Part shown: in pieces, positions 1 to 11,659 of the stretch
Position numbering within the stretch: position 1 is the stretch's first letter
Layout: every line of letters begins with the position of its first letter
From: Welwitschia mirabilis
Lineage: Eukaryota > Gnetophyta > Gnetopsida > Welwitschiales
Direction of reading: 5' to 3'
Assembly: GCA_051453625.1 (NCBI GenBank)
Contig: JBOZIK010000001.1
Coordinates: 47,603,451-47,667,450, forward strand
DNA: 64,000 nt
Notes under the pieces: model-generated
What the model was told of the DNA's origin: nothing
Database searches by the model: none
The model's input: the letters and a program-made list of their open reading frames with translations, nothing else
Position numbers and translations under genes: made by a program

Positions 1-386
1 CATAATGTAGGACCTACTCCATGGGAGAACAATGTAAAGATTTTTCTTTGTTATCAATGAAGACTAAAAAACTGATAAGAAAAATCACAGCTCTAAATAG
101 GGAAAAAAAAGGAGGGGAAAAGGGGGAAAAAAAAAAGGAAGATTCTTCTTCACTCTTCTCATGTCAATCTCTCTCATAGTTTATCCAATACATAAAACCA
201 TATCTCAACTCATAATGAATTTACAAGGCTTACATTTATATAAATGTATCACAACTAGTAGATTACTTTATAAAAACTTAATGATTTAGATTAAATCAAC
301 AAGAAAGAAAAGTAAAACCAATGCATAATATAACATGTATTACAAAGAGTTTATGTGGCATAATGATTTGACTTCACATAACAACA
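1..386 (-). repeat. partial LTR of minus-strand Copia element
   Basis: Read on the minus strand, the RNase H remnant that ends near 420 is followed by a GT-rich stretch (ATGTGGGATATTG) and then TGTTGTTATG at 386, the arrangement expected for a purine tract followed by the start of a 3' LTR. The LTR would run down through 1 and leave the window, so its other end and its partner cannot be seen. It contains a long purine run (about 97-143, A and G only). The partner LTR should lie in or beyond the N gap at 8999. Inference from position and boundary motif only. Confidence 0.35.
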
Positions 387-1265
387 ATATCCCACATGAA
401 GAATAATTAGATAATCCTCACCCAAATTGTTATAAGAGGTGTATTACTCTCTAAGATCTTCTTATTACATCTCTTTTATCTTAGGATTTTTTATTTACAT
501 TTAATGCTTATTTATAGAAATGGATTTTTTAACATATTAGCTAAGTTCTCCTAACTATTAATCTTTTCAACTTGATATATCTCCATGTTTAAGGGTTAAT
601 ATAATAAAATGATATCAAACCTTTATGTGTTTTATTTCAAAGTAATAAGCTGAATCCCTTGTAAAGCATATGACACTTTCATTATTACAATGCCCAACAT
701 ATATCTTATGATTCATTCCAAACTAATGTAGCAATCTTTTCAATCAAATAATCTCCTTGGTTGCTTTTGCCAACATGACATTCTCATTTCCAATTAATGA
801 CAAGGAAACAATATCTAATTACATAGATACCTAGCTAAATTATCACAAAAAAGTAAAAATATAATTATAAGTAGATTTCTTATTGTCATTGTAACTTGCA
901 TAATCTGAATCAATGAATCCAACACCTCTAATAGTGAACTTCTAAAATATAAATAGAAATTATATGTTCACTTTAAATATCAAAGAATTCACTTCACTTC
1001 TTACTAATGATCCCATTCAAGATCACAAATGTAATGGGAAATAACTCTTATAGAGTAGAAAATAATTGGTTTAATTCATACCATTGCAAACATCAAACTA
1101 CTTTAGCTGAAGTATAAGGTACATCTTTTATTTTACTTTAATCTACGTCATTTATTGAAGAATCATTATCAAATAATTTAAAATGTGTAGCTATGGTTGT
1201 GGAAAAAGACTTATGAGGAAACATGTTAAAGTCCTTAAGATATTTGGTGGAAAACTAATTAAACA
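387..1265 (-). pseudogene. Copia RT C-terminus and RNase H (3' half of a split element)
   Basis: Minus-strand translation, with stops and frameshifts, gives the end of a Copia polyprotein. The connection region reads FSTKYLKDFNM, then STTIATHFKLFDNDSS and KDVPYTSAK (about 1080-1265). RNase H follows as GFIDSDYASYNDNKKST (about 855-910), with later fragments matching the Copia blocks around the catalytic DSESA and the KHIKVRYHF region (about 560-680), and a final ENLANMLKNPF (about 500-540). The order matches the usual Copia C-terminus. It is the continuation of the RT found at 7100-7660; the two are separated by a LINE. No intact frame remains. Confidence 0.75.
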
Positions 1266-3649
1266 TTTGATATTTTAGAAATTTAATTTATTTTTAATAA
1301 TTGATTTTCTTTAAAATAGAAATGTAGATTCTATTAAAACAAAATATAGTACAAGAGGGATGGAACACCTTTGGAAGTAAGATTAGTAAGAAAGCATCAA
1401 GCTTCAAACTGAATACTAAAGAGCTTATACAGAATACATCACAAAAAGAAACTAGAATATGAAAAATTATGATAGGCACATAAAATAACCAACTTAAAAA
1501 GCTGGAGAAAAGCTATCAATGACTTTTGCATCCTAGGAAAAGATCCATATGATCATTTTAAGTGAGTTTTCTTCATAGCTCATTTTCTAGAACTTCAAAC
1601 ACTTAATTGAACTCCTTGAATGCCTCTAACCCTTTTGGATTTTTATTAAGGTGAAGCCTTAGAGCATTCTTCTTATAAATTGTTTTGATAGTGGTTATTA
1701 GGGATTTATGGATAATCCCTAAGACGAAAAATGAGTACTTTTATAGCCCCTTAATAATTGCCATCAGAACTGAGGATCTAGCTTCCTCCATTTCTATCTT
1801 CATTACTTTAGAATTCTAATTTAGAGTTGGGGTTTTTCCTTGTTCTTGATTTGGATAAGGATCATATTCTTCTTTTTCCTTTCCCTTGTGAGCTCTTCTA
1901 CTAGTTCTAGATGAGGGATAGTCTTCTCATTGGGAGTTGGAGATAGAATCACCTCTCATCTACTTGTAAGAGTTCAAGGGTGGAGTTTCCCTTATTTACT
2001 TCTTTGGGAAGGAGGCTGAATCTACATTTATGTCATCTTGGTTCAATTTTCTTATAAATTTCCTCTACTTATTTGAAGGAGATTTTTTATCTTTATGATT
2101 TTATTTCCTTCGAGGGAGGCTCAAGTATTCTTTTAAATTGCCTTTTCTACCCTCCATATGGCCATAACCAGGCAAGAGTGTCTAGTTTTATATTTTCTTT
2201 TAAGAACCTAGAGGAAGAAGTGGGGCATGTTAATCCTTTGTCCTAGGTTTAAAGCTTTTAGAAATGCAAAATGAAGACCATGAGTTTGGAAGTGCTTCTT
2301 GATTATATAAAACAATGATATACCATTTTTGCCCTTAGACCCTAAGGGGACAAAAGATGACCATCAGAGAGTTTAGAAATACTTATGGGAAAGAAGTAAT
2401 GAGCTTCCCTTTACCCCTTGGATTCTATTAGAACTCTTTATCCTTCTGTTAAGACCTATGTATACCTAACTAGTGCTTCTTCCATTAAATGAATACTTAC
2501 TCTCTTAAACCATGTTGATTCTTATTTCTAGTTCTTAAAGAAAGAGGTAATATTCACCTTAGGATTTTTTTTTAGCTTCTATAGTAGGTTCTTCCATCTT
2601 ATTACCTACACCTTCCTTTATAGCTCTGGGTAGTCTCCATAGAGAATCGAGTTCTCTAGTTTATGTAAAGAAGAGACATGCATTACTACCTTAATTTTAA
2701 GTAAATACCATTTTAAACTGATTCCTTTATTTGTAGGGAGGGGTAAAAGTGTGTTAATACATATGATCTAATTTTGAATTTTTCATATGTTCAAGTGATT
2801 TAGATGCATGCATTTTTTCTACCATCATCTATACTTTTTCCTTACTTTTTGATAATCATTCATTAAAGTGATGAGATATTCACTCCAAGTACATTCTCCA
2901 AATAAGTGGTTAATTATCTCTGTAATTGAATAATAGATAACAAATAGGACACTAGAGGGAAATAAAAATTCCACACTTGATTAAATTATCTCCAGCTAGA
3001 ATTATTTTTTTTTTCACATTAGCCAATAGAAGATTTTAATTTTATTTTGTATAGTACCTTTTCAAAACTCCTTAACATAAAATCTTTCCATACTTCTTGA
3101 TTAAGATGATTTTAACAATGTCTTATATAGTATTACCTATGTTATGAAGCTCCTAATAAGAGTTAAGCAAGTGTTGCCAAAGGTAGGACTCCCCTCCCTT
3201 TCTATTTCATAATTTATATTTATGTTTAATTAGCTCACTCCATGGAAGTTCCTTTATTTGTAGCCTTCTGATGATTCTATTATCACTATTAGTAGATAGT
3301 CATTTAGCCTTTAAATCATTCATTCTCTAGAGGATTTTGTATGATAAATTATGTTCCACTTGCAAAGAGAAATTTCATTTCTATCCTTTTCCCTAATCAA
3401 ATAGAGTTTTTGATTGTCCTATTAATTTTTTTAATAATGTAATTAAGGGGGCGATAATGAAGGAAGAATACCTAAAGTATCTTCGAGCAATGATTTGGTT
3501 GAGATAAGTTTTGCTTTTGATGATAGAAATCTATTTGGCAAGTATTATATTTTCCTTGAATTTTTTCAATGATGTGATTTTAATTTTGAATTTTATGCTA
3601 GTTCATAGTGGGATTCCTAAATAAATATCATTGATTTCTTTCTCCTTAG

Positions 3650-4480
3650 CTATTAATATTTGGATGATGTTAACTTTGTGATTAATTTTTTGTCTTGTAA
3701 AGTAAAGTTTTATCTTGGTTTATTTTGTCCTTAGACCCATAACTCTTCTAAAAAATCCATGGCATTTATAATATATTTTTCTTCATAACAAGAAGATTGA
3801 ATTATATAATAGTATCATCGACATAGTGATTAATTATAAATGTTTATTTTCCAATCTTGATTCCTTTGGTTTCAATTCTCTTTAACATTTTTGGTAGTAC
3901 ATTCATAAAAAACAGAAAGAGGTAGGGAGATAAGGGGTCTCCTTATCTAAGTTCATGACTCACTATGAAGTATTTTTATTTAATGCCATTAATCTCTAGG
4001 AATAATTTAGCTAATACTTACATCTACATCTATAGGTTTACTATATCTTTTACGTACTCAAATATCCTAAGTATGATTTCTAATGTGCTCTAACTAATTG
4101 TTTTATGGGCCTTTGCTATATTGATCTTGATGAGCATTAATAGAAATATGTGTTTTTAAACAAAATGTATAATCTTATAAATAACTAAATTTTGGTCTTA
4201 GATGTACTCAAAGCAATGAAGATAACTTGGTTTATAGAGATAACCTTTGATAGTAAGGGGACAACATATCCAACCATGATATTTATAAAAATCCTATAAA
4301 GTACATTACATATTCTAATTTTTTTTTGTAACTACCCAAGATATTAAACTCTGTTTTCTTTAGAATAAGAATGGTTCTATTCCTATTCATCTTTGTAGGG
4401 GCTCTTTTGCTTGTGAATATCTCTTGCATGGTGCATTATATGTTTTTACCTAGGATGGGGAAATATACTCTAAATAGTTC
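3650..4480 (-). pseudogene. LINE reverse transcriptase remnant
   Basis: Minus-strand reading gives the LINE RT blocks in order. LIKINIAKAHKTIS (about 4110-4150) is equivalent to the block holding the first catalytic aspartate, here replaced by asparagine. GDPLSPYLF lies at 3916-3942, followed by FFMNVLPKMLKRIE. NHYVDDTII (about 3805-3830) is the catalytic YxDD block, and INQDKTLL follows. Several in-frame stops and at least one frameshift separate the blocks. The enzyme would make cDNA by target-primed reverse transcription, but this copy cannot encode it. Confidence 0.8.
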
Positions 4481-5499
4481 TATGCGCTAATCATTAATCC
4501 TAGTGTTTTGTTAATTTTCATAGACTTAGTGACCTATTTTATATCTTTCCTATCCATGGGTTTTCTTAACTCCTAATTTGCCTTTTTGGTGATCTTATTA
4601 GTAACGTGTAATAGGTTAAGAAAGATATCCTTCCATTTCCATACTATTATTAGGTGCTTCTTTATTTCTAACGTGATTTTCTCTTCTTATTTTAGTAGTA
4701 TTTTTTTTTATCTTAGATTTTCTAATCTTATTATACATCCTATGTTGATTCATATTATGGAAGAAAAATTTTATATATTTATCATCTTTTCATAGCTATT
4801 TAATTCTAGATTTTTCTTTCCAATATTATTTTTCATTGATAGTAATTTCCTATAGCTCTTGAAGAGGAATGTACTCTTGCTATCTAAGGTGGTCCTAATA
4901 TCCTCCTTATTGCTGCTTGGTTTAAATCTTTTATATTTTCCTCTCAAGCTATTTTCATAAGTTAAATATAATTTTATCTTTCTCTTTCTAGCTTTTATTG
5001 TAGTCTTTTAGGAAATTCAAGCATCTATATAGGAACATACTTGACCTAATCTTATCATATTTTTGCCAAATTATTGCTATCATATTCCTCATTTCTTTTC
5101 TTCTTGTTTAGTATTTTTATCTTTAATAAGTATTTTGAGGATTATTTTATTACTTGAAACCTAATTAGTTTGTGATCTAATATCATTCCATTGAGGTGCC
5201 ATACCTTTATTGACATCTTGTTAAAGATTTATCTTCTATCCTTAATTTCATCTACCCTGGACATAGTTATATTATTACCTTCCCTTTTGTTCAATCATGT
5301 ATACTTACATCCCAAAACCAAGATATTGGTTAAGTCTCTAGTATCATAAAATTCTTTAGGATCTCTACTCCTTTGTTATTCTAATTCAAACCTCCCAAGC
5401 CTCTAATTTTTTCCATCTATGAATGCATTGTTTAAAATATCCTACCAATAGCCATTTGTTCTTATTTTTAATTATATTATGCAATTCTTTAAATTCTAG

Positions 5500-5874
5500 G
5501 AGAATTTCCATGTTATCTTTTAAGTTTTAGATGTTTGTAATAACCTAATATTCCTTTTTGAGATAGACTAAAATGTAAAGGATGCATTTATTTGTCAACT
5601 TGAACATCTTTCTAGTTAATATCATTATGCATCCTACTTCCTCTTGTGCCCTTATGATGAACATATTCTAGTCTTGCTAGTATCGCCTCATGTTCTTATC
5701 ATTACCTATTATAGTTTCTTGTAAGAAGACTAATTTACTATTATTTTTTATAACAATGTCTATGAAGGTATACTTTTTATAAGAGGACCCCAGGCCCTTA
5801 TAGTTCCATATGAGACAATCCATTAAGTTATTTTTTCTTCTTTTTGGGTGTTCTCGATCCTTTTTTTTTAACAT
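5500..5874 (-). pseudogene. LINE APE-type endonuclease N-terminus remnant
   Basis: An open stretch of 65 codons (5677-5874) carries DCLIWNYKGLGSSYKK followed by NNSKLVFLQETIIG. These match the N-terminal WNxRGLG block and the catalytic glutamate block (LQET) of plant LINE endonucleases, which nick the target site. The domain continues to lower coordinates with stops. It lies between ORF1 remnants (higher coordinates) and the RT (lower coordinates), as in an intact L1-type element on the minus strand. Confidence 0.75.
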
Positions 5875-6429
5875 TTATTCTATTACTTCTTGAGAGTTAT
5901 TTATCATACTCTCCATGGTCTCCTGTCCCTTAGTACTCTGTTACCTAGTTTCCCATTAGTGTGCTATTCTACATCACTTACCTGCACATGACCTAGTTAC
6001 AGATTATTCTCTCTCTAATCTAGTTTCTACTCTCCCTTTAATCCTTTAGTTATTAGAGACTAAAATGGGTTCTGATTAGGATTTTCATTCTCTTTGTGTT
6101 CTTTTGAGAATACACTGTGCTTCTTTAGGATTTTTGCTTTTTCTTTTTATGTGAGCATGCTTCTATCTTATGCTTTAATCCAATAAAAGATGCATTCATT
6201 CTTATTATCCCCTAGTTGTACTAGACCTTTTTATCATTCCTCCTTGTATCGTCCTTTTTTCTCATAATAATAGCATGATTTCTCTGTCTTTTGACATCCC
6301 CTTGGTGGGTGTTTTAATTTTCCACATATTCCATAGATGAGTGGTAGATTTTTCATATTTGACTTTTAGGTTGCATTTCCTCCATTTAGAGTGAAACCTA
6401 ATGAATTTAATATCCTTCAATTTCTATAT

Positions 6430-6840
6430 ATTTTTCTAAACACAGAATCTGGCTAATATTAGTCACATCTATTTTATTATTATTTTATCTAATTTAATAA
6501 GTCCTTCAAATTGTGAAGCTATTTTTATGAGAATTTATTCATCCTAAATTTTCATTAAGAACCTAGGGATCCTAATCCAAAGTAGGAATTTATGAAAAAT
6601 TTTGGGTTTTTTTGTAGGCATGACATCCATTTCGTTAATGCTAGCCATCTCACTTTGAAAACCCATGGATCCCTTGCTATTACTACATCTTTATTCTTTT
6701 GTTATCAAATTGAAATAGGGCCAGACCATATAGTAAAGTAATGACTTGGACTTTAGTGATTCCTGTCCATTTAGTGGCCACCCAATCCCTCATCAAATCT
6801 AACCTAGGTCTAGAACTTGATGAAACAAACTTACTTATAA
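6430..6840 (-). pseudogene. LINE ORF1 (DUF4283-like) remnant
   Basis: Across one frameshift, the minus strand reads DWVATKWTGITKVQV, GLALFQFDNKRIK and then RDPWVFKVRWLALTKWMSCL. This fits the pattern of the DUF4283 domain at the N-terminus of plant L1 ORF1 (F-x-F near the start, then a GPW/DPWVF-type block and a KW block). It lies upstream of the endonuclease in the same orientation. Stops and frameshifts make it non-coding today. Confidence 0.55.
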
Positions 6841-7099
6841 GACTATACTAAAGCCTATTTTCAATTTTTGCGCATGCACCATCATCTATATCATAGATGA
6901 AAATGCTATTGCCTTTAAAGAACTTAGCTTTTTCCATTGCTAAGTAGAGTCACAAGAGAAAAAAACCCCTAAATAATGAAAAATAAAAAACTTAATTGAA
7001 ATTATCCCCTTACTTGGATAATGAGGTTCTATCAAAGTCAAAATTGAAACCATTCCCTTACATCCTATCGGCGCTTTCCAAGCCACCACTTCTTTAGGA

Positions 7100-8998
7100 T
7101 ACCTTACTCTCCATTATCTCACTTATTAACTCTAGTCCTAAAATTTACTAAATTGTTCATTTATTCATTGTTAAGTTTTTTAATTTATTTTTATTTTATC
7201 TTTTAGATCATCATTGCTAATCAACATATCATTAAGATAAATTAATATAATAAAAAATGAATTACATGTGAATCTCTTAACATATGTAAAATGATTAAAT
7301 TCACTGCTAATATAATCTTCCGTTGCATAAAATTATTAAATTTCTTGTATCACTTCCTTGATGTCTATTTTATGTCATATAAATTATTTTTCAATTTGGA
7401 AATTAAGTTAGAATTAGAACTATTTAAAAAACCTTTTGGTTAACACATGTTAATTTCTTCTTGTGAGTCATCATATAAGAATGAAATTTAAATATCCAGT
7501 TGTTTCAATTTAAGATTTAAATTTGGAACCATAGATAGAACTATTTTTATTAAACTATATTTCAAAATAAAACCAAAAATTTCATTGAAATTAATACCTA
7601 ATTATTACTCATAAAATTATACTATGAGTCTAGCTTTATAACACCTAGAACAATTAGCCTTCCACTTGATCAAATATACCAATCTATATTTAGAAACTCC
7701 ATTTCCTATACCATGAGATGTTGCCACTTGTCAATCTTTGTATAAGTTAGAGATTCTTGAAAAGACTTTATCTTTCTACTATCAATGAATAAATCATACT
7801 TTAAGGATGAAAAACATGTGTAGCCTGTAGCAAACTATAATCACTACTAGAATAATGATAATTCTAAATTTCAATTAGTTTAGCATCACTTTTATAGTTA
7901 TCAAGACTTTTAACAACATAATTATGAATATGAGGTTGAATTTCTCATACTTGTCAAATAGGAATTGTGGATTTAGAAATTTGCATATCTACGATAAATT
8001 TTTTTGATCTACATATCTTATTTCCTTTTTCTAAACATTACATAATTATTAAAGATAACCTGCCTACTCCTTATTATTTTCTTTGCAATAGAATTTTGAA
8101 ATCCATAATCTTTATCATCATAACTAAGAAAAGCATATTTATATGATTTAGCATTTAGATTAGTTCTTTTCTCTTCTAAAACTAGAACATAGCTTCATAT
8201 TCAAAAATTTTCAAATGTCTATATGAAACATTTGTTTTACTCTAAATAATATCTAGTATTTTGACATTCAAGGGTCTAATAGACTATGAGTTAATTAAGT
8301 ATACTACACACATTACAACTTTAGCCAAATTGGTTTATTAGTTTTGGTTTTAATAACATACTTCTCACAAACTCCATAATAGACTTATTCATTCTTTTAA
8401 TAGCATCATTTTATTATGGTATTCTAGGAATAGCCTTCATTTTATAGATGTCATTCTTTAAACATGAATTATGAAAACTAAAGAAATAATTCTCATCATC
8501 CTTGTTTGTCTCTAAATGTTTAATAAATTTTACACTCTTCTTTTCAAATTCTAGCTTTAAAATTTTTAAATACATCTAAAACCTGATTTTAGATGTCAAA
8601 GTAGACAACTAATACTTTCTAGAATAATCATATAAATAAGTAACAATATATGAAGATCTACTAAGATATTTAACATTTATAAGACTAAAAACATTAAAAT
8701 AAACTAATTTCATTACTTTTTCTATTAGAGTCATCTCATTTGAAATCAACTCTATGCAACTTATTAATAACACAATGGTTCTAAAACTTAAAATAATAAT
8801 TTAAAAATTAGAAATAATATTTTGATCTTGTAATTTCTTCATGTCACACTCACTGAAATGAACTATGTATCTATGCCAAACTTGTATATTCTCATGTTTA
8901 CAATAATTGTAATAACATCTCTTATAACAATGGATCTTTGCACTTCTTCATATAGGATGTATGAAGATCACATGTTATCTTCCTTTAATCTTGTCATG
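7100..8998 (-). pseudogene. Copia GAG-pre-integrase, integrase and RT (5' half of a split element)
   Basis: Minus-strand blocks run from high to low coordinates in Copia order. VWHRYIVHFSECDMKKLQ is at about 8830-8890 (GAG-pre-integrase). TYLYDYSRKY is near 8620 (integrase core start), and AIKRMNKSIMEFVRSMLLK is at about 8340-8400 (late integrase core). In RT, KARLIV is near 7640, LKLKQLDI near 7490, ISKLKNNLYDIK near 7390, and FIILIYLNDMLIS at about 7200-7240. The catalytic YVDD has become YLND. Stops and frameshifts are frequent. The element is cut by the N gap at 8999 on one side and by the LINE at about 7085 on the other; its 3' half is at 387-1265. Confidence 0.8.
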
Positions 8999-9576
8999 NN
9001 NNNNNNNNNNNNNNNNNNNNNNNNNNNNNNNNNNNNNNNNNNNNNNNNNNNNNNNNNNNNNNNNNNNNNNNNNNNNNNNNNNNNNNNNNNNNNNNNNNNN
9101 NNNNNNNNNNNNNNNNNNNNNNNNNNNNNNNNNNNNNNNNNNNNNNNNNNNNNNNNNNNNNNNNNNNNNNNNNNNNNNNNNNNNNNNNNNNNNNNNNNNN
9201 NNNNNNNNNNNNNNNNNNNNNNNNNNNNNNNNNNNNNNNNNNNNNNNNNNNNNNNNNNNNNNNNNNNNNNNNNNNNNNNNNNNNNNNNNNNNNNNNNNNN
9301 NNNNNNNNNNNNNNNNNNNNNNNNNNNNNNNNNNNNNNNNNNNNNNNNNNNNNNNNNNNNNNNNNNNNNNNNNNNNNNNNNNNNNNNNNNNNNNNNNNNN
9401 NNNNNNNNNNNNNNNNNNNNNNNNNNNNNNNNNNNNNNNNNNNNNNNNNNNNNNNNNNNNNNNNNNNNNNNNNNNNNNNNNNNNNNNNNNNNNNNNNNNN
9501 NNNNNNNNNNNNNNNNNNNNNNNNNNNNNNNNNNNNNNNNNNNNNNNNNNNNNNNNNNNNNNNNNNNNNNNNNNNN
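8999..9576. other. assembly gap (578 N)
   Basis: Run of N. Open frames drawn across it are meaningless. It separates a minus-strand Copia remnant from the first base of the plus-strand Sirevirus-like LTR. Confidence 0.99.
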
Positions 9577-9729
9577 ATGTTAGATTATATTTACCAATTG
9601 ATGTCAAACTAATCTCTCTTGTGTAGTGTAAAAATGTTATATCTTGTGTGTAGATGAGATTGAGTTTTACAGGTAAAAGTATTAGACCAAAATGCACCAG
9701 AAAAACTATTGAGTTATGATAACCTCTAG

Positions 9730-10100
9730 TGGGGGTCGACCGGATCCTAAAGGGGTTGACCGCATTAGAAGCAGTCACAAGAAAAATGAACTAAACCTAG
9801 AGGAGTTAACTGGATTCTAAAGGAATCGATTGATCTGTGATCTTAAGAGCTAGTATTCCTAAACCACATGAAAAGGGATCGAATAGATTTTCATGGGGTC
9901 AATCAGATTTGAGTAACTAACAGGCAATAGTCCCAAACTAAGAGGAAAGGAGTTGACTGGATTTTTATGAGGTCGACTAGACCTAAGAAACTAGCAGTCC
10001 ATAGTTCCAGACCGAGAGGCAAGGGGTCAACTGGACCCAGGATGATGTCGACCGAGTTCTCATGGGGTCAACCAGATTTTTGTGGGTCGACCAAATAGTG
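9730..10100 (+). promoter_or_regulatory. array of GGTCGACC-like palindromes in U3
   Basis: About twelve copies of a GGGGTCGACCGGATT-like unit occur at irregular spacings, starting near 9733, 9754, 9801, 9824, 9877, 9897, 9950, 9970, 10024, 10045, 10065 and 10084. Many carry C-to-T or G-to-A changes at the CpG (GTCAACC, GTTGACC). The array lies upstream of the presumed TATA box. A cis-regulatory role is inferred from its position and from presence of the same array in both LTRs. Confidence 0.5.
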
Positions 10101-10671
10101 TAGAAAATTAAAATTTACAAACATTATGTATCCATTACCTAGCCATTACCTAGCCATTTTCTAGCTGTTTATAACCATTGAAGGTGCAATTCATTTGTAA
10201 TAAACCCTAGTAACCCTCCATTATAAATAGCTATGCTATTGATGACCTAGAGATCTTTTTGCACTATTCTAATTTGGTAAATCTTTGTGGATCTGAAAGA
10301 TCTGACTATATTATCATTGGTACATTATTGTATTACTACACATATGATTGAGGAGATCTATCTTTAGCAAAAGAGTTTTACTCAAAATTAGATCTAAGAG
10401 CTTCATCATTATGATCTATTGGAGAAGAGCTTCATTCATTATACTACTATTAAATGTGTAATATCTGAGCAATCAAGGTATCATTACATCACATCCATTG
10501 CTTCTATAGGTTGAGACTTAGCCTACAAAAGTCCATTGTTGAGGTTGAGACTTAGCGTATAAAAGTTTGTTGTAAAGGTTACAAGTGAACCTGACAAAAC
10601 TTGTGGAGTAATAGAGATCTGAGATCAAGCTTAGGAGAAGCTAACCATCAAGAGTAGAGTAGGGGAGTTCT

Positions 10672-10771
10672 NNNNNNNNNNNNNNNNNNNNNNNNNNNNN
10701 NNNNNNNNNNNNNNNNNNNNNNNNNNNNNNNNNNNNNNNNNNNNNNNNNNNNNNNNNNNNNNNNNNNNNNN
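10672..10771. other. assembly gap (100 N) with duplicated flanks
   Basis: Bases ending at 10671 and those starting at 10773 are the same stretch (from GTGGAGTAATAGAGATCTGA to GTAGGGGAGTTCT). This is typical of two contig ends that overlap but were not merged. The duplication inside the LTR is therefore probably not real. Confidence 0.9.
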
Positions 10772-11036
10772 TGTGGAGTAATAGAGATCTGAGATCAAGC
10801 TTAGGAGAAGCTAACCATCAAGAGTAGAGTAGGGGAGTTCTTGAACCACTATGAATCCTATGTACATCAAATTAGTAGCTTGTGCTTTTTTGTCTCTTGA
10901 TTCTTTACTTACAGTTTTCCATTTTTGTATGCACTTTCTTAATTCCTTTATTTTCATATACAAATTTGTTTTGAGCATAAGTTTTGAAAGAACCTATTCA
11001 TGACCCCTCCCTACTATGGTTCTCGATCCTATCATT

Positions 11037-11049
11037 TGGTATCAGAGTA
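11037..11049 (+). promoter_or_regulatory. primer-binding site (tRNA-Met type)
   Basis: TGGTATCAGAGTA follows two bases after the LTR end (CCTATCA). It matches the TGGTATCAGAGC site, complementary to the 3' end of initiator methionine tRNA, used by most plant Copia elements to prime minus-strand DNA. One mismatch at the end. It fixes both the LTR boundary and the plus orientation. Confidence 0.85.
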
Positions 11050-11100
11050 AGGTTAAGTCATTTTCATAGGTCTTAACTGATCTAGACTTAGAACCATTTA

Positions 11101-11580
11101 ATGGATACTCTCTTTGATGAATTTTTTAGCATGCCCTCCCTAAATACCTATGTCTTTATCTATTTTCTTTGGATAGTATACAGCTTTATGTTTAAACAGA
11201 TTGTAGAAAAAAAACACTCACAGGGATCAAGTAAAAAAGATAAAAAAAATGCTCTAGAATTCAATAGAGAAAGGAGACTCTCTTTTATGGCATTTGTGCC
11301 ATCTTTACAGAATGTACCAAAATCCTTAGTCCAAGATGAAGATGATTTGAAAGACACTTATCAAAAGTTATATCAAGAGTATAAAAATATAGCTAGAAGG
11401 ATTAATGACCTAAATAAGGTTATAAAATCTCTCACCAAGGAAAAGAATGATTTGGAATCAAGTTTTGAAAGAGTAAAATCTGAAAATGCTAATCTATCTT
11501 TGCAGGTAAAAGATTTATCATATTTTGTTAATAAGTTTTTAGATGGATCTACCAAATTGGAACAAATGCATGGAGTTTAG
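11101..11580 (+). pseudogene. Sirevirus-like Copia gag fragment with coiled coil
   Basis: Open frame of 159 codons beginning 50 bases after the primer-binding site. Residues about 1-35 are unlike other gag sequence. Residues about 40-65 are basic (SKKDKKNALEFNRERR), then SFMAFVPS, then a strongly heptad-like region (about 85-140; LNKVIKSLTKEKNDLESS) and VNKFLDGSTKLE. This matches the C-terminal half of Sirevirus-type gag, which normally follows several hundred residues of UBN2-type gag. Those residues are missing, so this is an internally deleted remnant. The zinc knuckle follows at 11664. Confidence 0.65.
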
Positions 11581-11659
11581 AAACCAGTTGGAAACAAATT
11601 AGGTATTGGGTTATCTCACAGAAATCTCAAGCATAGCAAACTCAGGTAATTAATTATGG

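Larger units (their letters stand above)
1270..7085 (-). mobile_element. LINE inserted in a Copia element, decayed
   Basis: A non-LTR retrotransposon on the minus strand, recognised by DUF4283-like ORF1 remnants (about 6500-6800), the start of an APE-type endonuclease (5677-5874) and reverse transcriptase motifs (about 3650-4480). The region 1300-3650 should be the C-terminal part and 3' UTR; it is too decayed to read with confidence. Both ends are placed by where the Copia coding sequence stops and resumes (about 1265 and 7100), so they are good to perhaps 30 bases. I could not identify a convincing target-site duplication or a clean poly-A tail. Confidence 0.7.
9578..11034 (+). repeat. left LTR of Sirevirus-like Copia
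   Basis: It starts TGTTAGATTATATTT and ends CGATCCTATCA, just before a tRNA-Met-type primer-binding site. It is clearly homologous to 17142-18372, so the two are the LTRs of one locus; by eye they differ at roughly one base in eight to ten, which suggests an old insertion. The 5' part (9730-10100) holds an array of twelve GGTCGACC-like palindromes. A 100-N gap (10672-10771) is flanked by the same about 70 bases on both sides, so the true LTR is about 1.28 kb. A TATA-like TATAAATAG lies at about 10220. Confidence 0.85.

Noticed and set aside
8858-9778. Long frames of up to 267 codons
   Set aside because: Almost entirely N. The real sequence at the edges is antisense to Copia pre-integrase or lies in an LTR.
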